A stretch of 64,000 bases of DNA, taken from positions 1 through 64,000 of the forward strand of contig NZ_JAJOMC010000020.1 in the NCBI RefSeq assembly GCF_021129155.1, in the 5' to 3' direction. The notes under the pieces were generated by a model. That model ran no database searches and was not told the origin of the DNA. It saw only the letters and a list, made by a program, of their open reading frames with translations. Source of the stretch: Arthrobacter sp. AK04 (GTDB lineage Bacteria; Actinomycetota; Actinomycetes; Actinomycetales; Micrococcaceae). Shown here piece by piece: positions 42,372-50,782 of this stretch (position 1 is its first letter; each line of letters opens with the position of its first letter). A program made the position numbers and the translations under genes.

Positions 42372-42829
42372 GCGGTGTCCTTTGCGGAAAGGGTGTGCAG
42401 GTGGTCCTTCATCAGGCCTTGGGCGGCCCGGAGGAAATCGGCCACCGCGTCCTGCTGGGCGGCGGGCAGGGATTCGATGTGCTGGTTGGTGGCGTCCATG
42501 AGGGGGCGCATCAGGCGCATGATGTCGCGGGAAGCGGCAGCGGTGGCGCTGACGTGGACATGCCGGCGGTCCCCTTCGCCGCGGAGGCGTTCGGCGTAGC
42601 CGCGGGTTTCCAGCCGGCTGACGATCGCGGTGGTGGTAGCGGCGGTGGCGCCCAGCTTCACGCCGAGATTACCTACCGTCATGGGTCCGGACTGGGACAG
42701 CGCGGACAGGGCGCGGTAATCGGTGAGGTTCAGCCCGAGCTTGCCTGCCACTTCACGTTCAGTTTCGTTGGCCAGGGCCAGCACAGCCTGAAGGGCTCCG
42801 GCGGCCGGATGGTACGGCGGTCTGCTCAT
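42368..42829 (-). CDS. MarR family regulator
   Basis: This is a 153-residue winged-helix repressor: LGLNLTDYRALSALSQSGPMTVGNLGVKLGATAATTTAIVSRLETRGYAERL is the DNA-binding core in outline, followed by the wing RGEGDRRHVHV. GGAGAGGAA lies ahead of the ATG. It is the first gene of the coupled operon and probably autoregulates it; a fatty acid or acyl-CoA is a natural ligand to test. Confidence 0.88.
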   Translation of the reverse strand: MSRPPYHPAAGALQAVLALANETEREVAGKLGLNLTDYRALSALSQSGPMTVGNLGVKLGATAATTTAIVSRLETRGYAERLRGEGDRRHVHVSATAAASRDIMRLMRPLMDATNQHIESLPAAQQDAVADFLRAAQGLMKDHLHTLSAKDTA

Positions 42830-42851
42830 GGTTCCTCCTCTCCTTCGCTAG

Positions 42852-42893
42852 TCTATATAGTAATTAGATAGGCTTGTAATCAAATCAGTTTGA
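42852..42893. promoter_or_regulatory. AT-rich divergent control region
   Basis: Between the MarR and DUF1295 genes lies a 40-base AT-rich island in GC-rich DNA. It contains a TAGGCT hexamer (42869-42874, plus strand) and an imperfect direct repeat GTAATTAGATAGGCTT / GTAATCAAATCAGTTT. On the minus strand TTGATT is followed 18 bases later by TATATA. It probably holds both promoters and the MarR operator. Confidence 0.5.
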
Positions 42894-42954
42894 ATAGGCG
42901 GTTGCGCCGGTGCCCTGTGCGGTTCCCGGCCCGGCGTGGGAAAGGAACGTCCTG

Positions 42955-43821
42955 ATGAAGGATTCGGACCGTAAGGCGCTCATCATTTTTGTAGTTTCGG
43001 TGCTGGTGGGCGCGCTCGTCGCCGTTGCCGGTAGCCAGGGGGGCGCCGCCGTGGGCGGTTTCCCGCTGTTTGCGCTGGGTGTGGCGGCGGCGTTCGTCAT
43101 CCAGTGGCTGGCCTTTATCCCCGCGTTCAAGGCGCAAACCGAAAAGTACTACGACCTCACCGGCGCCCTGACCTACATCGGCATCACAGTTCTCCTGGTC
43201 CTGCTGACTCCGGGCGTTGATGCGCGGGGGCTGTTGCTGGCTGCCATGGTGGTGGTGTGGGCCGGGCGGCTGGGAAGCTTCCTGTTCCGCCGCGTCAGCA
43301 AACACGGCAAGGATGACCGCTTCGACGAGATCAAGCCGTCCTTCTTCCGCTTCCTGAACACCTGGACCGTGCAGGGCCTCTGGGTTGTCCTCACCGCGGC
43401 CGCTGCCTGGATCGCGATTACTTCCGCCACCCGGGTGGGCCTGGACTGGTGGGCGCTGGCGGGCTTCCTGGTGTGGGCCGTAGGCTTCGGCATCGAGGCG
43501 GTGGCGGACAGCCAGAAGGGCCGCTTCAAGGCGGACCCGGCCAATGAGGGCAGGTTTATCTCCACCGGACTGTGGTCCAAGTCCCGCCACCCCAACTACT
43601 TCGGCGAGATTGTGCTCTGGATCGGTGTGCTCCTGATCGCCGTGCCGGTGCTGGAAGGCTGGCAGTGGGTGGCCCTGCTGTCCCCGGTGTTCGTGGCCTT
43701 GCTGCTGATCAAGGGCAGCGGCATTCCGCTGCTGGAGAAGAAGGCGGACAAGAAGTGGGGCGGCGAGCCCGACTATGAGGCCTACAAGAAGAACACGCCG
43801 GTGCTGATCCCGAAGCTGTAG
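42955..43821 (+). CDS. DUF1295 membrane reductase-like protein
   Basis: This is a 288-residue integral membrane protein with about seven helices. The C-terminal signature LWSKSRHPNYFGEIVLW and the final KWGGEPDYEAYKKNTP are those of DUF1295/steroid 5-alpha-reductase-like proteins, which use NAD(P)H in the eukaryotic relatives. AAAGGA lies eight bases before the ATG at 42955. The substrate is unknown; divergence from an acyl-CoA synthetase operon suggests a lipid. Confidence 0.85.
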   Translation: MKDSDRKALIIFVVSVLVGALVAVAGSQGGAAVGGFPLFALGVAAAFVIQWLAFIPAFKAQTEKYYDLTGALTYIGITVLLVLLTPGVDARGLLLAAMVVVWAGRLGSFLFRRVSKHGKDDRFDEIKPSFFRFLNTWTVQGLWVVLTAAAAWIAITSATRVGLDWWALAGFLVWAVGFGIEAVADSQKGRFKADPANEGRFISTGLWSKSRHPNYFGEIVLWIGVLLIAVPVLEGWQWVALLSPVFVALLLIKGSGIPLLEKKADKKWGGEPDYEAYKKNTPVLIPKL

Positions 43822-43887
43822 CTAACTTCTCGGGGGCCCGGCTGCTGATAGGGGCGCTGGGCCCTAGCTCTCGCTGTCCCTGGTGGG

Positions 43888-43893
43888 TACGGT
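43888..43893 (+). promoter_or_regulatory. -10 element, probably leaderless
   Basis: TACGGT ends six bases before the ATG at 43900. No ribosome-binding site is present. Confidence 0.4.
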
Positions 43894-43899
43894 TTCCGC

Positions 43900-44235
43900 A
43901 TGCAGAAGATATCGATTGATGCCCTGGCCCGCCAGCAGCTCGAGGCCGCGGTGGCGGCTCCCAGCGGGCGGGCGGCGGACACGGCCTTCGGCGGGCATGA
44001 GAAGAAGCTGCGCCAGACTGTCATGGCCTTCCGTGCCGGCACCCAGCTGAGCGAGCACCAGAATCCCGGCGAGGCCACGGTCTACGTGATCAGAGGATCG
44101 GTCTGGCTGAAGTCCGGCGGCGAGGCCTGGCAGGGCAAGGCCGGGGACCTCCTGATCGTCCCGGACGGGCTGCACAGCCTGGAGGCGGAGGAGGACTCGG
44201 CGGTGCTGTTCACGGTGGTTAAGACGGACCGCTAG
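43900..44235 (+). CDS. Small cupin protein
   Basis: This 111-residue single-domain cupin shows AGTQLSEHQNPGEATVYVIRG as motif 1 and the PDGLHSLEAEEDSAVLFTVV end. Such proteins can bind metal or small ligands; the role is unknown. Its last 17 bases overlap the end of the convergent serine hydrolase gene. Confidence 0.8.
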   Translation: MQKISIDALARQQLEAAVAAPSGRAADTAFGGHEKKLRQTVMAFRAGTQLSEHQNPGEATVYVIRGSVWLKSGGEAWQGKAGDLLIVPDGLHSLEAEEDSAVLFTVVKTDR

Positions 44236-45799
44236 TCTCCGTGCGGCGCAGCCGCGCGAACAGCCACACTGTTCGCGGGACGGACCATAGGAGGGCCAGC
44301 CCGAGCACCGGCACCAGCGAGACGCCCACGTCGGGGAACTGCCGGATGATGACGGCCAGGTGGGTGTCGAACCGGGCAGGGGCGTAGGCGAAGCAGAGCC
44401 AGAAGGCGAAGCCGTCCAGGGCAAGCGCAGCCGTGCCCAAGGCAAGGGGTGCCAGCCGGCGGTTGGAAGCGGGCGGCCTGCGGAACAGGAAGCGCAGCAC
44501 AAGCCACAGGCTCAGCACCTCCGCCAACAGTAAAGCCAGCGCAACGGCCCAGCTGTACTGCTGCAGCCAGTCCTCGTGGATGACCGCGGCCACCGGTTCC
44601 TGCCCGTGCAGGATCCGCAGGATGTTGGTGTCGATGGCCTTGAGCCGGGACGGTGCGGCGGTGTCATTGCCGTTCACCACCAGAGCGACGCCCAGGCCGG
44701 AAGCCGGAACCATGGCCAGGTAAGTATGGCTGTTGCCCCATTCGCCCTGGTGCTCCACGAGCAACGGCAGCTCCGTGTCCGGAACCGGTGCGCTTGAGGG
44801 GTCTACGGACTCCACCAGCGGCCGGGTGAACCAGCCCATGGCGTACCCCTTGGACCCGTCCACCCGCACCCGGGGTTCAAACATCGCCGCCACGCTCGAA
44901 GGCCCAAGGATCCGGGCATTACCGTACCGGCCGCCGTCGAGCAGTGCAGTGAGCCCGTTGCCAAGGTCCTCCGCGGAGGCGTACAACGTGCTGGACGGCA
45001 TCCCTGCGATGGGCGCGGGGACGTCTGTCTGGAGCCAGAACGAGCTGAACCACCGGGAGTGGCCCCCGGCCATGTTGTCTTCCAGGGCAGCAGCACGGGT
45101 GGGGTGGCTGTGGACCATGTCCAGTGGCCCGAACACGTGCTCCTCCATATAGTCCCCGAAGGGCTGGCCGGAAACGGCCTGCACCAGGACGCCCAGAATG
45201 TTGAAGTTGGCGCTGGCGTAGTGGAAGCCCCCGCCCGGTTCGCCTGCCAGGGGAGCGTCCGCAAGGGCTCGGACTGCTTCCTCCAGCGCTTTCGGGTCCT
45301 GGGAGCGGGAGGCTTCGAAAGCGGTGTCCCGCGAACCCATGCCGCTGGCCTGGTGGAGCAGGTGCCTGACGGTGATGGCGGCCGAACGGGGGTCATCGAG
45401 CGTGAACCACGGCAGGTAGGTCTGCACGGGCTCATCCAGGCGCAGCCTCCCGGCCTCCACCTGCTGCATCACGGCGATGGCGGTGAAGGACTTGCTGGTG
45501 GAGGCCAGCAGGACCGGCGTCTGCGCGGTCATCGGCCGTCCGGAATCGTCAGCCCGGCCGAACGCGGCTGAGTGCACGCGGGCCCCGTCACGGACGACGG
45601 CGATGGCGGCGCCGGGAAGGCCGAGGGTTTCCATCTGTTCCCGGAGGAACGAGTCCACGGCCTGGTTTTCCTGCCCATGCCGGGCGGACGGGGTTTGGAC
45701 GACGGCGGGCTCGAGTGGCGGGGGAGCGGCACCACCGAGGGTGGCTGCCGGAAGGAGGCAGACCAGGAGGCAGCGCCCTAACCACGAGATAGTCCGCAT
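44219..45799 (-). CDS. Serine hydrolase (beta-lactamase class C-like) with C-terminal membrane helices
   Basis: This is a 526-residue exported protein. The signal peptide (about residues 1-26) precedes an AmpC-like domain. LLASTSKSFTAIAVMQ contains the S-x-x-K nucleophile near residue 95. HYASANFNILG is the Y-x-N equivalent, and VEHQGEWGNSH is the third H-x-G motif. After about residue 390 there are three to four membrane helices (WAVALALLLAEVLSLWLVLRF, LGTAALALDGFAFWLCFAY, VGVSLVPVLGLALLWSV). The family comprises esterases, D-amino peptidases and carboxypeptidases; beta-lactam resistance need not follow. It is convergent with the cupin gene. Confidence 0.87.
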   Translation of the reverse strand: MRTISWLGRCLLVCLLPAATLGGAAPPPLEPAVVQTPSARHGQENQAVDSFLREQMETLGLPGAAIAVVRDGARVHSAAFGRADDSGRPMTAQTPVLLASTSKSFTAIAVMQQVEAGRLRLDEPVQTYLPWFTLDDPRSAAITVRHLLHQASGMGSRDTAFEASRSQDPKALEEAVRALADAPLAGEPGGGFHYASANFNILGVLVQAVSGQPFGDYMEEHVFGPLDMVHSHPTRAAALEDNMAGGHSRWFSSFWLQTDVPAPIAGMPSSTLYASAEDLGNGLTALLDGGRYGNARILGPSSVAAMFEPRVRVDGSKGYAMGWFTRPLVESVDPSSAPVPDTELPLLVEHQGEWGNSHTYLAMVPASGLGVALVVNGNDTAAPSRLKAIDTNILRILHGQEPVAAVIHEDWLQQYSWAVALALLLAEVLSLWLVLRFLFRRPPASNRRLAPLALGTAALALDGFAFWLCFAYAPARFDTHLAVIIRQFPDVGVSLVPVLGLALLWSVPRTVWLFARLRRTETSGPS

Positions 45800-45891
45800 G
45801 GCTGCACCTGCTTCGGCCCGACCGTCCTTTCACGGTAGGGCGTGGCGGAAGGGAAAACAATGAGGGCGGGCGCCTTGGCCGGGCTTTCGCT

Positions 45892-46596
45892 CTACGTTGT
45901 TTCTTCGGGCGGGGCAGGCCTTCCGCCGGGCCCGTCCTGGGTTGTCGTCGGGAGCAGGGAAGCTGCCATGTAGCTGGTGATGTACCGGGCGAAGCGTGGC
46001 AGGGACCAGCCCCGCTTCAGCACGAGGAGCTCGTAAAGCTCGGCCGAGCTGCAGACCCACAGAACGTCGGCCGCCTCGGCCGCCGAGACGCCGTCGCGGA
46101 GGTAGCCGCGGTCCTTGAGGTACCGGGCGTGGTGCCGCATCCTCTTGAGACGGTCACTTTCGATGTCCTCGAGAAGGGCAGCCATTTCCTGGTCGTTGAC
46201 GGCGGCCGCGCGCATCAGCAGCCGGATCGGGGTGACCATCGAACCTACCTCGGCGGTGAGGAGGCCCCACTCGCGCATGACCGCTGCCGGCTCGGATTCG
46301 CGTTCCCGCATCGCATCGGAGCGCTCATACGCGGAAACAGTGCCGGCGCCGGCCAGATTCCGCTCGTAGAGGGCACGCACCAGGCCCGCCTTGCCGCCGA
46401 AGGCCTTGTATGCAGTTTCCACGGAAAGGCCGGCCTCGCCGGCGACCGCTGCAACCGTGGTGCCGGCGTAACCGCACTCATTGAGCTGCCGCTCCGCTGC
46501 CTGCAGTACGGCATCCCTGTTCCGCCTGGCCTGCTCCTGCCGCCCGCTGGAGTTGTACCGGCGCTTACCCTTGACGTCTGCCACTATTCGTTCCAT
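45892..46596 (-). CDS. TetR family regulator
   Basis: This is a 234-residue repressor with an N-terminal helix-turn-helix at about residues 25-70 (AVLQAAERQLNECGYAGTTVAAVAGEAGLS, VETAYKAFGGKAGLV) and an alpha-helical ligand-binding domain. It is divergent from the SnoaL-like/NmrA-like gene pair. A perfect inverted repeat lies 12 bases ahead of its start, so it most likely represses both directions. Confidence 0.9.
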   Translation of the reverse strand: MERIVADVKGKRRYNSSGRQEQARRNRDAVLQAAERQLNECGYAGTTVAAVAGEAGLSVETAYKAFGGKAGLVRALYERNLAGAGTVSAYERSDAMRERESEPAAVMREWGLLTAEVGSMVTPIRLLMRAAAVNDQEMAALLEDIESDRLKRMRHHARYLKDRGYLRDGVSAAEAADVLWVCSSAELYELLVLKRGWSLPRFARYITSYMAASLLPTTTQDGPGGRPAPPEETT

Positions 46597-46608
46597 GCTT
46601 GAGTATCA

Positions 46609-46626
46609 GATACAGGCGACTGTATC
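46609..46626. promoter_or_regulatory. TetR operator candidate
   Basis: GATACAG (46609-46615) and CTGTATC (46620-46626) are perfect complements around GCGA. The repeat sits between the divergent starts at 46596 and 46650. A further GTATC at 46603 extends the pattern. Confidence 0.7.
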
Positions 46627-46649
46627 AAATCATTCGAGGAGTGGGAACG

Positions 46650-47096
46650 ATGGGAACGGCAGCTCCCGCCGAAGAGGTTTTGCGGCAATTACTCACCGCC
46701 CTGAATGCCCACCGGCCGGACGATCTTGCGGCCTGCTTCTCCCGCGACTACCTCAACGAGACCCCCGCCCACCCGCAGCGGGGCTTCCGCGGACGGGACC
46801 AGGTCCGCAAGAACTGGCTGGAGATCTTTTCCCAGGTTCCGGATGTTCGCGCGCGCGTCCAGAGGACCGCCACACAGGATGACACGCTGTGGACCGAATG
46901 GGAGATGGCCGGGACACGGCGCGACGGCGCTCCCTTCCTGATGCGCGGCGTCGTGATTTTCAGGGTCACGGACGGCCTGGTTTCCTCAGCCCGGTTCTAC
47001 CTCGAACCGGTGGAGGATGCCAGCGGCGACGTCAACGCAGCAGTCAGCCGGGTGCTCGGCCGCAACCCGGACTCCAGGGAGGAAGCAGCATCATGA
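46650..47096 (+). CDS. SnoaL-like NTF2-fold protein
   Basis: This 148-residue protein has the NTF2/SnoaL-like fold: LRQLLTALNAHRPDDLAACF, FRGRDQVRKNWLEIFSQVPD and the C-terminal GLVSSARFYLEPVE. The ATG at 46650 has GAGGAG eight bases ahead. Its stop overlaps the start of the NmrA-like gene (ATGA), so the two are made together under the TetR regulator. Confidence 0.82.
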   Translation: MGTAAPAEEVLRQLLTALNAHRPDDLAACFSRDYLNETPAHPQRGFRGRDQVRKNWLEIFSQVPDVRARVQRTATQDDTLWTEWEMAGTRRDGAPFLMRGVVIFRVTDGLVSSARFYLEPVEDASGDVNAAVSRVLGRNPDSREEAAS

Positions 47097-47986
47097 TTCT
47101 TGTCGCCGGGGCCACCGGCCAGCTGGGCGGCCTCATTGCCCAAACATTGCTCACCAAAGGGTTCCAGGTGCGGGTCCTGGTCCGGAAAGGTGCGGCGCAT
47201 GATGCCCTGGTGACGGCCGGCGCCGAGGCCGTCACCGGTGACTTGAAGGACCCCGGCTCACTCGCGGCCGCCTGTGACGGGGTGGACACCGTGGTGACCA
47301 CAGCCAATTCCTCTGCCCGCGGCGGCGCGGACACCGTGGACTCCGTGGACCGCCTCGGCAACCGGAACCTCATTGAGGCAGCCAGCAGTGCCGGCGTCGG
47401 CCGTTTCATCTTTGTGTCCAACCTCGGCGCCAGCCCCGCCAGTCCGAACCCCTTCATGGCCGCCAAAGGTGAGACCGAGCTGCTGCTCCGCGGCAGCACG
47501 ATGTCTTGGACCATCATCCAGCCCAACCTTTTCATGGATAAGCTGCCGGTCCTCGTGGTGGGGATACCGGCTCTTTCCGGCCAGCCGGTCACCCTCGTGG
47601 GGGAGGGCAGGCGTGAGCATTCCCTGGTGGCCATGCGTGATGTGGCGCAGTACGTGCTGGCCGCGGTGGAACACCCGGAATGGGATGGCCGGGTGCTGGT
47701 CCTCGGCGGGCCGGAGGCGGTGTCCTGGCGTGATGTGGTGGAGGCTTTTGAGCAGGAGCTCGGGCGCAGTATTCCGGTGCGGACGGTTCCCCCGGGTCAG
47801 CCCGTACCCGGCATGCCGGACCTGCTGGCCGGGTTCCTTGCGCTGCTGGAATCCTATGATTCACGGCTGGAGATGGCGGATCTCGCCGCGCAATACGGAG
47901 TAGCGCCCACAAGTCTCAGATCCTGGGTGCACCGGTTCGTGCTGGAGTCCCCCGGCGCTCCGGCCGGCGCCGGGGGACAGCCGTAA
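47093..47986 (+). CDS. NmrA-like NAD(P)-binding protein
   Basis: This is a 297-residue atypical short-chain dehydrogenase. The N-terminal GATGQLGGLIAQTLLTKG is the NmrA-type glycine motif. TGDLKDPGSLAAACDGVDTVV and RFIFVSNLGA complete the Rossmann fold. The usual YxxxK pair is not obvious, in line with redox-sensing or isoflavone-reductase-like members. Coupled to the SnoaL-like gene, it may form a small detoxification pair. Confidence 0.87.
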   Translation: MILVAGATGQLGGLIAQTLLTKGFQVRVLVRKGAAHDALVTAGAEAVTGDLKDPGSLAAACDGVDTVVTTANSSARGGADTVDSVDRLGNRNLIEAASSAGVGRFIFVSNLGASPASPNPFMAAKGETELLLRGSTMSWTIIQPNLFMDKLPVLVVGIPALSGQPVTLVGEGRREHSLVAMRDVAQYVLAAVEHPEWDGRVLVLGGPEAVSWRDVVEAFEQELGRSIPVRTVPPGQPVPGMPDLLAGFLALLESYDSRLEMADLAAQYGVAPTSLRSWVHRFVLESPGAPAGAGGQP

Positions 47987-48020
47987 GGCCTGGCCACGCC
48001 TTGCCGGCCGGAGCCCCCGG

Positions 48021-48044
48021 CGTCATCCGTTCACACGGATGACG
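48021..48044. terminator. Stem-loop at convergent gene ends
   Basis: CGTCATCCGT and ACGGATGACG form a perfect 10-bp stem with loop TCAC. The FAH gene stop codon is in the loop. No T-run follows. It lies between convergent ends, so it may serve both transcripts. Confidence 0.5.
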
Positions 48045-49251
48045 GCGCGTCCCGCCGGCCGTGGCGGGGTTCTGCGCCGGCCAGTCCCTCCGCTGCCAGA
48101 TACGCGAAGAGCGCCCGGATGCCGAACTCCCAGGCCGGCAGCTCCTCGGCAACACCGGTGGTGTTCACCAGTGCGCCCAGGTGCGGGCTGCTGATGCTCA
48201 CCGCGTCCCCCGGCTTGTGGGTGAAGCCCAGGCCCGGGGTGTCGCGGTCCTGGTTGGGGGCGAAGAGTGTTCCGGTGAAGAGCGCAAAACCGTCCGGGTA
48301 CTGGTGGTGCGCGCCGCAGGTGGCGGCGGCCAGTTCCTCGAAGGAGCGGCTGATCCGGGACACGCTGTTGCGGCCCTCCAGCAGGTAGCCGTCCGCACCG
48401 GCCACGGCCAGGCTGATCTCCTCCGTGCGCAGGGTATCCACGGTGAAGGCGGCGTCGAACAGCCGGATGAACGGGCCCAGCGCGCTGGAGGCGTTGTTGT
48501 CCTTCGCCTTGCCCAGCAGCAGTGCGCTGCGGCCTTCCACGTCCCGCAGGTTGACGTCGTTGCCCAGCGTGGCGCCGCGGAGCCGGCCGCGGGAATCGGC
48601 GATGAGCACCAGTTCAGGCTCCGGATTGTTCCAGTCGGAGAACGAGGGAATCCCGATCCGGGAACCGTAGCCCACCGAGGACAATACCGGCGCCTTGGTG
48701 AACACCTCGGGGTCCGGCCCGATCCCCACCTCCAGGTACTGCGACCACATGCCCTGCCCGATCAGCACCTCCTTGGCGTGCGCGGCCTCCGGGGAACCCG
48801 GCCGCAGCGCACCGATGCTGCCGCCCAGCGCCTGCGCCACCTGGGCGCGGACCTCCGCGGCCCGGGACGCGTCGCCGGCGCAGCGTTCCTCGATCACGCG
48901 TTCCACCATGCTGTCCACAAAGGTGACGCCGCACGCCTTCACCACCTGCAGGTCGATGGGCGCCAGCAGGAACGGCCGCGACGCGTCCTGCGCCAGGGAC
49001 GCTTCCACGAGGTCGTCCAGCCGCCAGCGCGGGGTGTCCCCGGCGCCAGCCAGGACGTCCAGCGGGTCCCCAAGGTCCATCAGCCCGGCAACTGTAGGGG
49101 CCGCATGGGTGATGTCGACGACGGCGGCGCTTCCATCCGGCCCGGCCGTCACCGTGACCACGCGCGGCCCGCCGGTTTCCGGGTCCCAGACCCTGCCCAC
49201 CCACTGTCCCGACGCGAAGTCCGCGGGGAGGATGTGTACGGTTTCGGTCAT
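48031..49251 (-). CDS. Fumarylacetoacetase-family enzyme, sugar-acid dehydratase candidate
   Basis: This is a 406-residue FAH-superfamily enzyme. The metal-binding core is in the second half: FSDWNNPEPELVLIADSRG with paired glutamates, then GATLGNDVNLRDVEGRSALLLGKAKDNNASS. The long N-terminal domain matches the XylX/AraD1-type members that dehydrate 2-keto-3-deoxy-pentonates to 2-oxoglutarate semialdehyde. A role as 2,4-diketo-acid hydrolase is the alternative. It is the last gene of the operon, ending two enzymes downstream of the sugar-acid dehydratase. Confidence 0.8.
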   Translation of the reverse strand: MTETVHILPADFASGQWVGRVWDPETGGPRVVTVTAGPDGSAAVVDITHAAPTVAGLMDLGDPLDVLAGAGDTPRWRLDDLVEASLAQDASRPFLLAPIDLQVVKACGVTFVDSMVERVIEERCAGDASRAAEVRAQVAQALGGSIGALRPGSPEAAHAKEVLIGQGMWSQYLEVGIGPDPEVFTKAPVLSSVGYGSRIGIPSFSDWNNPEPELVLIADSRGRLRGATLGNDVNLRDVEGRSALLLGKAKDNNASSALGPFIRLFDAAFTVDTLRTEEISLAVAGADGYLLEGRNSVSRISRSFEELAAATCGAHHQYPDGFALFTGTLFAPNQDRDTPGLGFTHKPGDAVSISSPHLGALVNTTGVAEELPAWEFGIRALFAYLAAEGLAGAEPRHGRRDAPSSV

Positions 49252-49252
49252 C

Positions 49253-50782
49253 TCACGCACCGTCCTTGCCGGTAGGGGCAGCTGGCGCCCCCGCGCCCGG
49301 GACCGGTTCCCAGACGCCATCCACGCGGCGCGTGATGCCCCACGGGTTCGCGTCCCGCAGGGCGGGCGGCAGCTGGGGCTCGGGGAAGGAATCGTACGCC
49401 ACCGGACGCAGGAAACGTCCGACGGCGGCTGTCCCCACCGAGGTGGTGCCGGCTGCCGTCGTGGCCGGGTAGGGACCGCCGTGCTGCTGCGCGTAGCTCA
49501 CGGTGACGCCGGTGGGCCAGGCGTTCCAGAGCAGCCGGCCGGCCCGTTCGCGCAGGACCGTCACCAGGGCGGAGAGTTCCTCCTCCGGTTCGGCCTGGAG
49601 GGTGGCAGTCAGCTGGCCCTCCAGCAGCGTGGCGAGTTCCGCCAGGTCCGTTCCCGGGCGGTAGCGGATCAGCAGCGTGGCCGGACCGAACATCTCCTGC
49701 TCCAGCAGGGCCGGGTTGGCGCGGACGGCCTCGGCGGTGGTGGCCAGGACGGTGGGCCGGGGCGCCTCGGCCTGGTCGCCGGGGACCAGGACCTCCACGC
49801 CGTCGCTTCCGGCAAGCCCGGCCAGGGCCTGGTCAAACCCTTCGCGGAGTTTCGGACTCAACAGCGGGAAGCTTGGCTTGCCGGCGAGATGGCCGCCCAA
49901 GGCGGTGCCGACGTCGTCCGTGTGCGTTTCCGGCACAAAAAGCAGTCCCGGCTTGGTGCAGAACTGGCCCATGCCCATGGTGAAGGAACCCGCATAGCCG
50001 GCAAGGATTTCATCCCGCCGGGAAGCCCACGCCTTTTCGGTGACGAACACGGGGTTGATGCTGCCCAGTTCGCCGTAGAAGGGTATGGGTTCGGGGCGGC
50101 GGTTGGCGCGGTCGAACAGGGCCCGCCCGCCGGCGGTGGAGCCGGTGAAGCCGATTGCCTTGACCAGCGGATGGTCCACCAGCGCCTCGGCGGCGGCGCG
50201 GCCGGTGACCGTGGAGAACAGGCCGGCGGGAGCACCGGCGTCGTGCAGTGCTTCCACCACCACCTCGCCGGTCCGCAGCGCCAGCCGCAGGTGCCCTTCA
50301 TGGATCTTGTGCACCACGGCGCAGCCCGCGGCCAGCGCGGAGGCGGAGTCTCCACCCATCACGCTGAAAGCGAAGGGGAAGTTGGAGGCGCCGAACACGC
50401 CCACCACGCCCAGCGGAACGTTGACCCGGCGGATGTCCGGCCGCGGGCCCATGCCCCAGTTCGGATCGGCGTGGTCAATGGTGGCCTCCAGCGCTTCGCC
50501 GCGGAGCACCTCTTGGGCCATCAGCCGCAGCTGGAAGACCGTCCGGCGGAGCTCAAAGCGGAGCCGGCCCTCGTCCAGGTGGGTGTCCGCCTGGCCCAGG
50601 CCAACCAGCTCGTCCGCGTGGGCTTCCAGCCCTGCCGCTACGGCCTCCAGCCAGCCTGCACGGGTGGCCGGGGCGGCGTCGCGGGACTGCTCGAACGCGT
50701 GGTGGGCGGCCAGGATCTGCTGCTCAGCCTGGTCCGCGGTGCTGGGGGAGTGCGGCGCGGTTTCGGTGGTGGTGCCGGTCAT
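49253..50782 (-). CDS. Aldehyde dehydrogenase, alpha-ketoglutaric semialdehyde type
   Basis: This is a 509-residue NAD(P)-dependent aldehyde dehydrogenase. NVPLGVVGVFGASNFPFAFS and FTGSTAGGRALF are cofactor-binding segments. FYGELGSINP contains the general-base glutamate and MGMGQFCTKPG the catalytic cysteine (about residue 290). The C-terminal half is of the KGSADH type III kind. Beside an FAH-type dehydratase it would oxidise alpha-ketoglutaric semialdehyde to 2-oxoglutarate. The ATG overlaps the fucD-type stop (ATGA). Confidence 0.88.
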   Translation of the reverse strand: MTGTTTETAPHSPSTADQAEQQILAAHHAFEQSRDAAPATRAGWLEAVAAGLEAHADELVGLGQADTHLDEGRLRFELRRTVFQLRLMAQEVLRGEALEATIDHADPNWGMGPRPDIRRVNVPLGVVGVFGASNFPFAFSVMGGDSASALAAGCAVVHKIHEGHLRLALRTGEVVVEALHDAGAPAGLFSTVTGRAAAEALVDHPLVKAIGFTGSTAGGRALFDRANRRPEPIPFYGELGSINPVFVTEKAWASRRDEILAGYAGSFTMGMGQFCTKPGLLFVPETHTDDVGTALGGHLAGKPSFPLLSPKLREGFDQALAGLAGSDGVEVLVPGDQAEAPRPTVLATTAEAVRANPALLEQEMFGPATLLIRYRPGTDLAELATLLEGQLTATLQAEPEEELSALVTVLRERAGRLLWNAWPTGVTVSYAQQHGGPYPATTAAGTTSVGTAAVGRFLRPVAYDSFPEPQLPPALRDANPWGITRRVDGVWEPVPGAGAPAAPTGKDGA

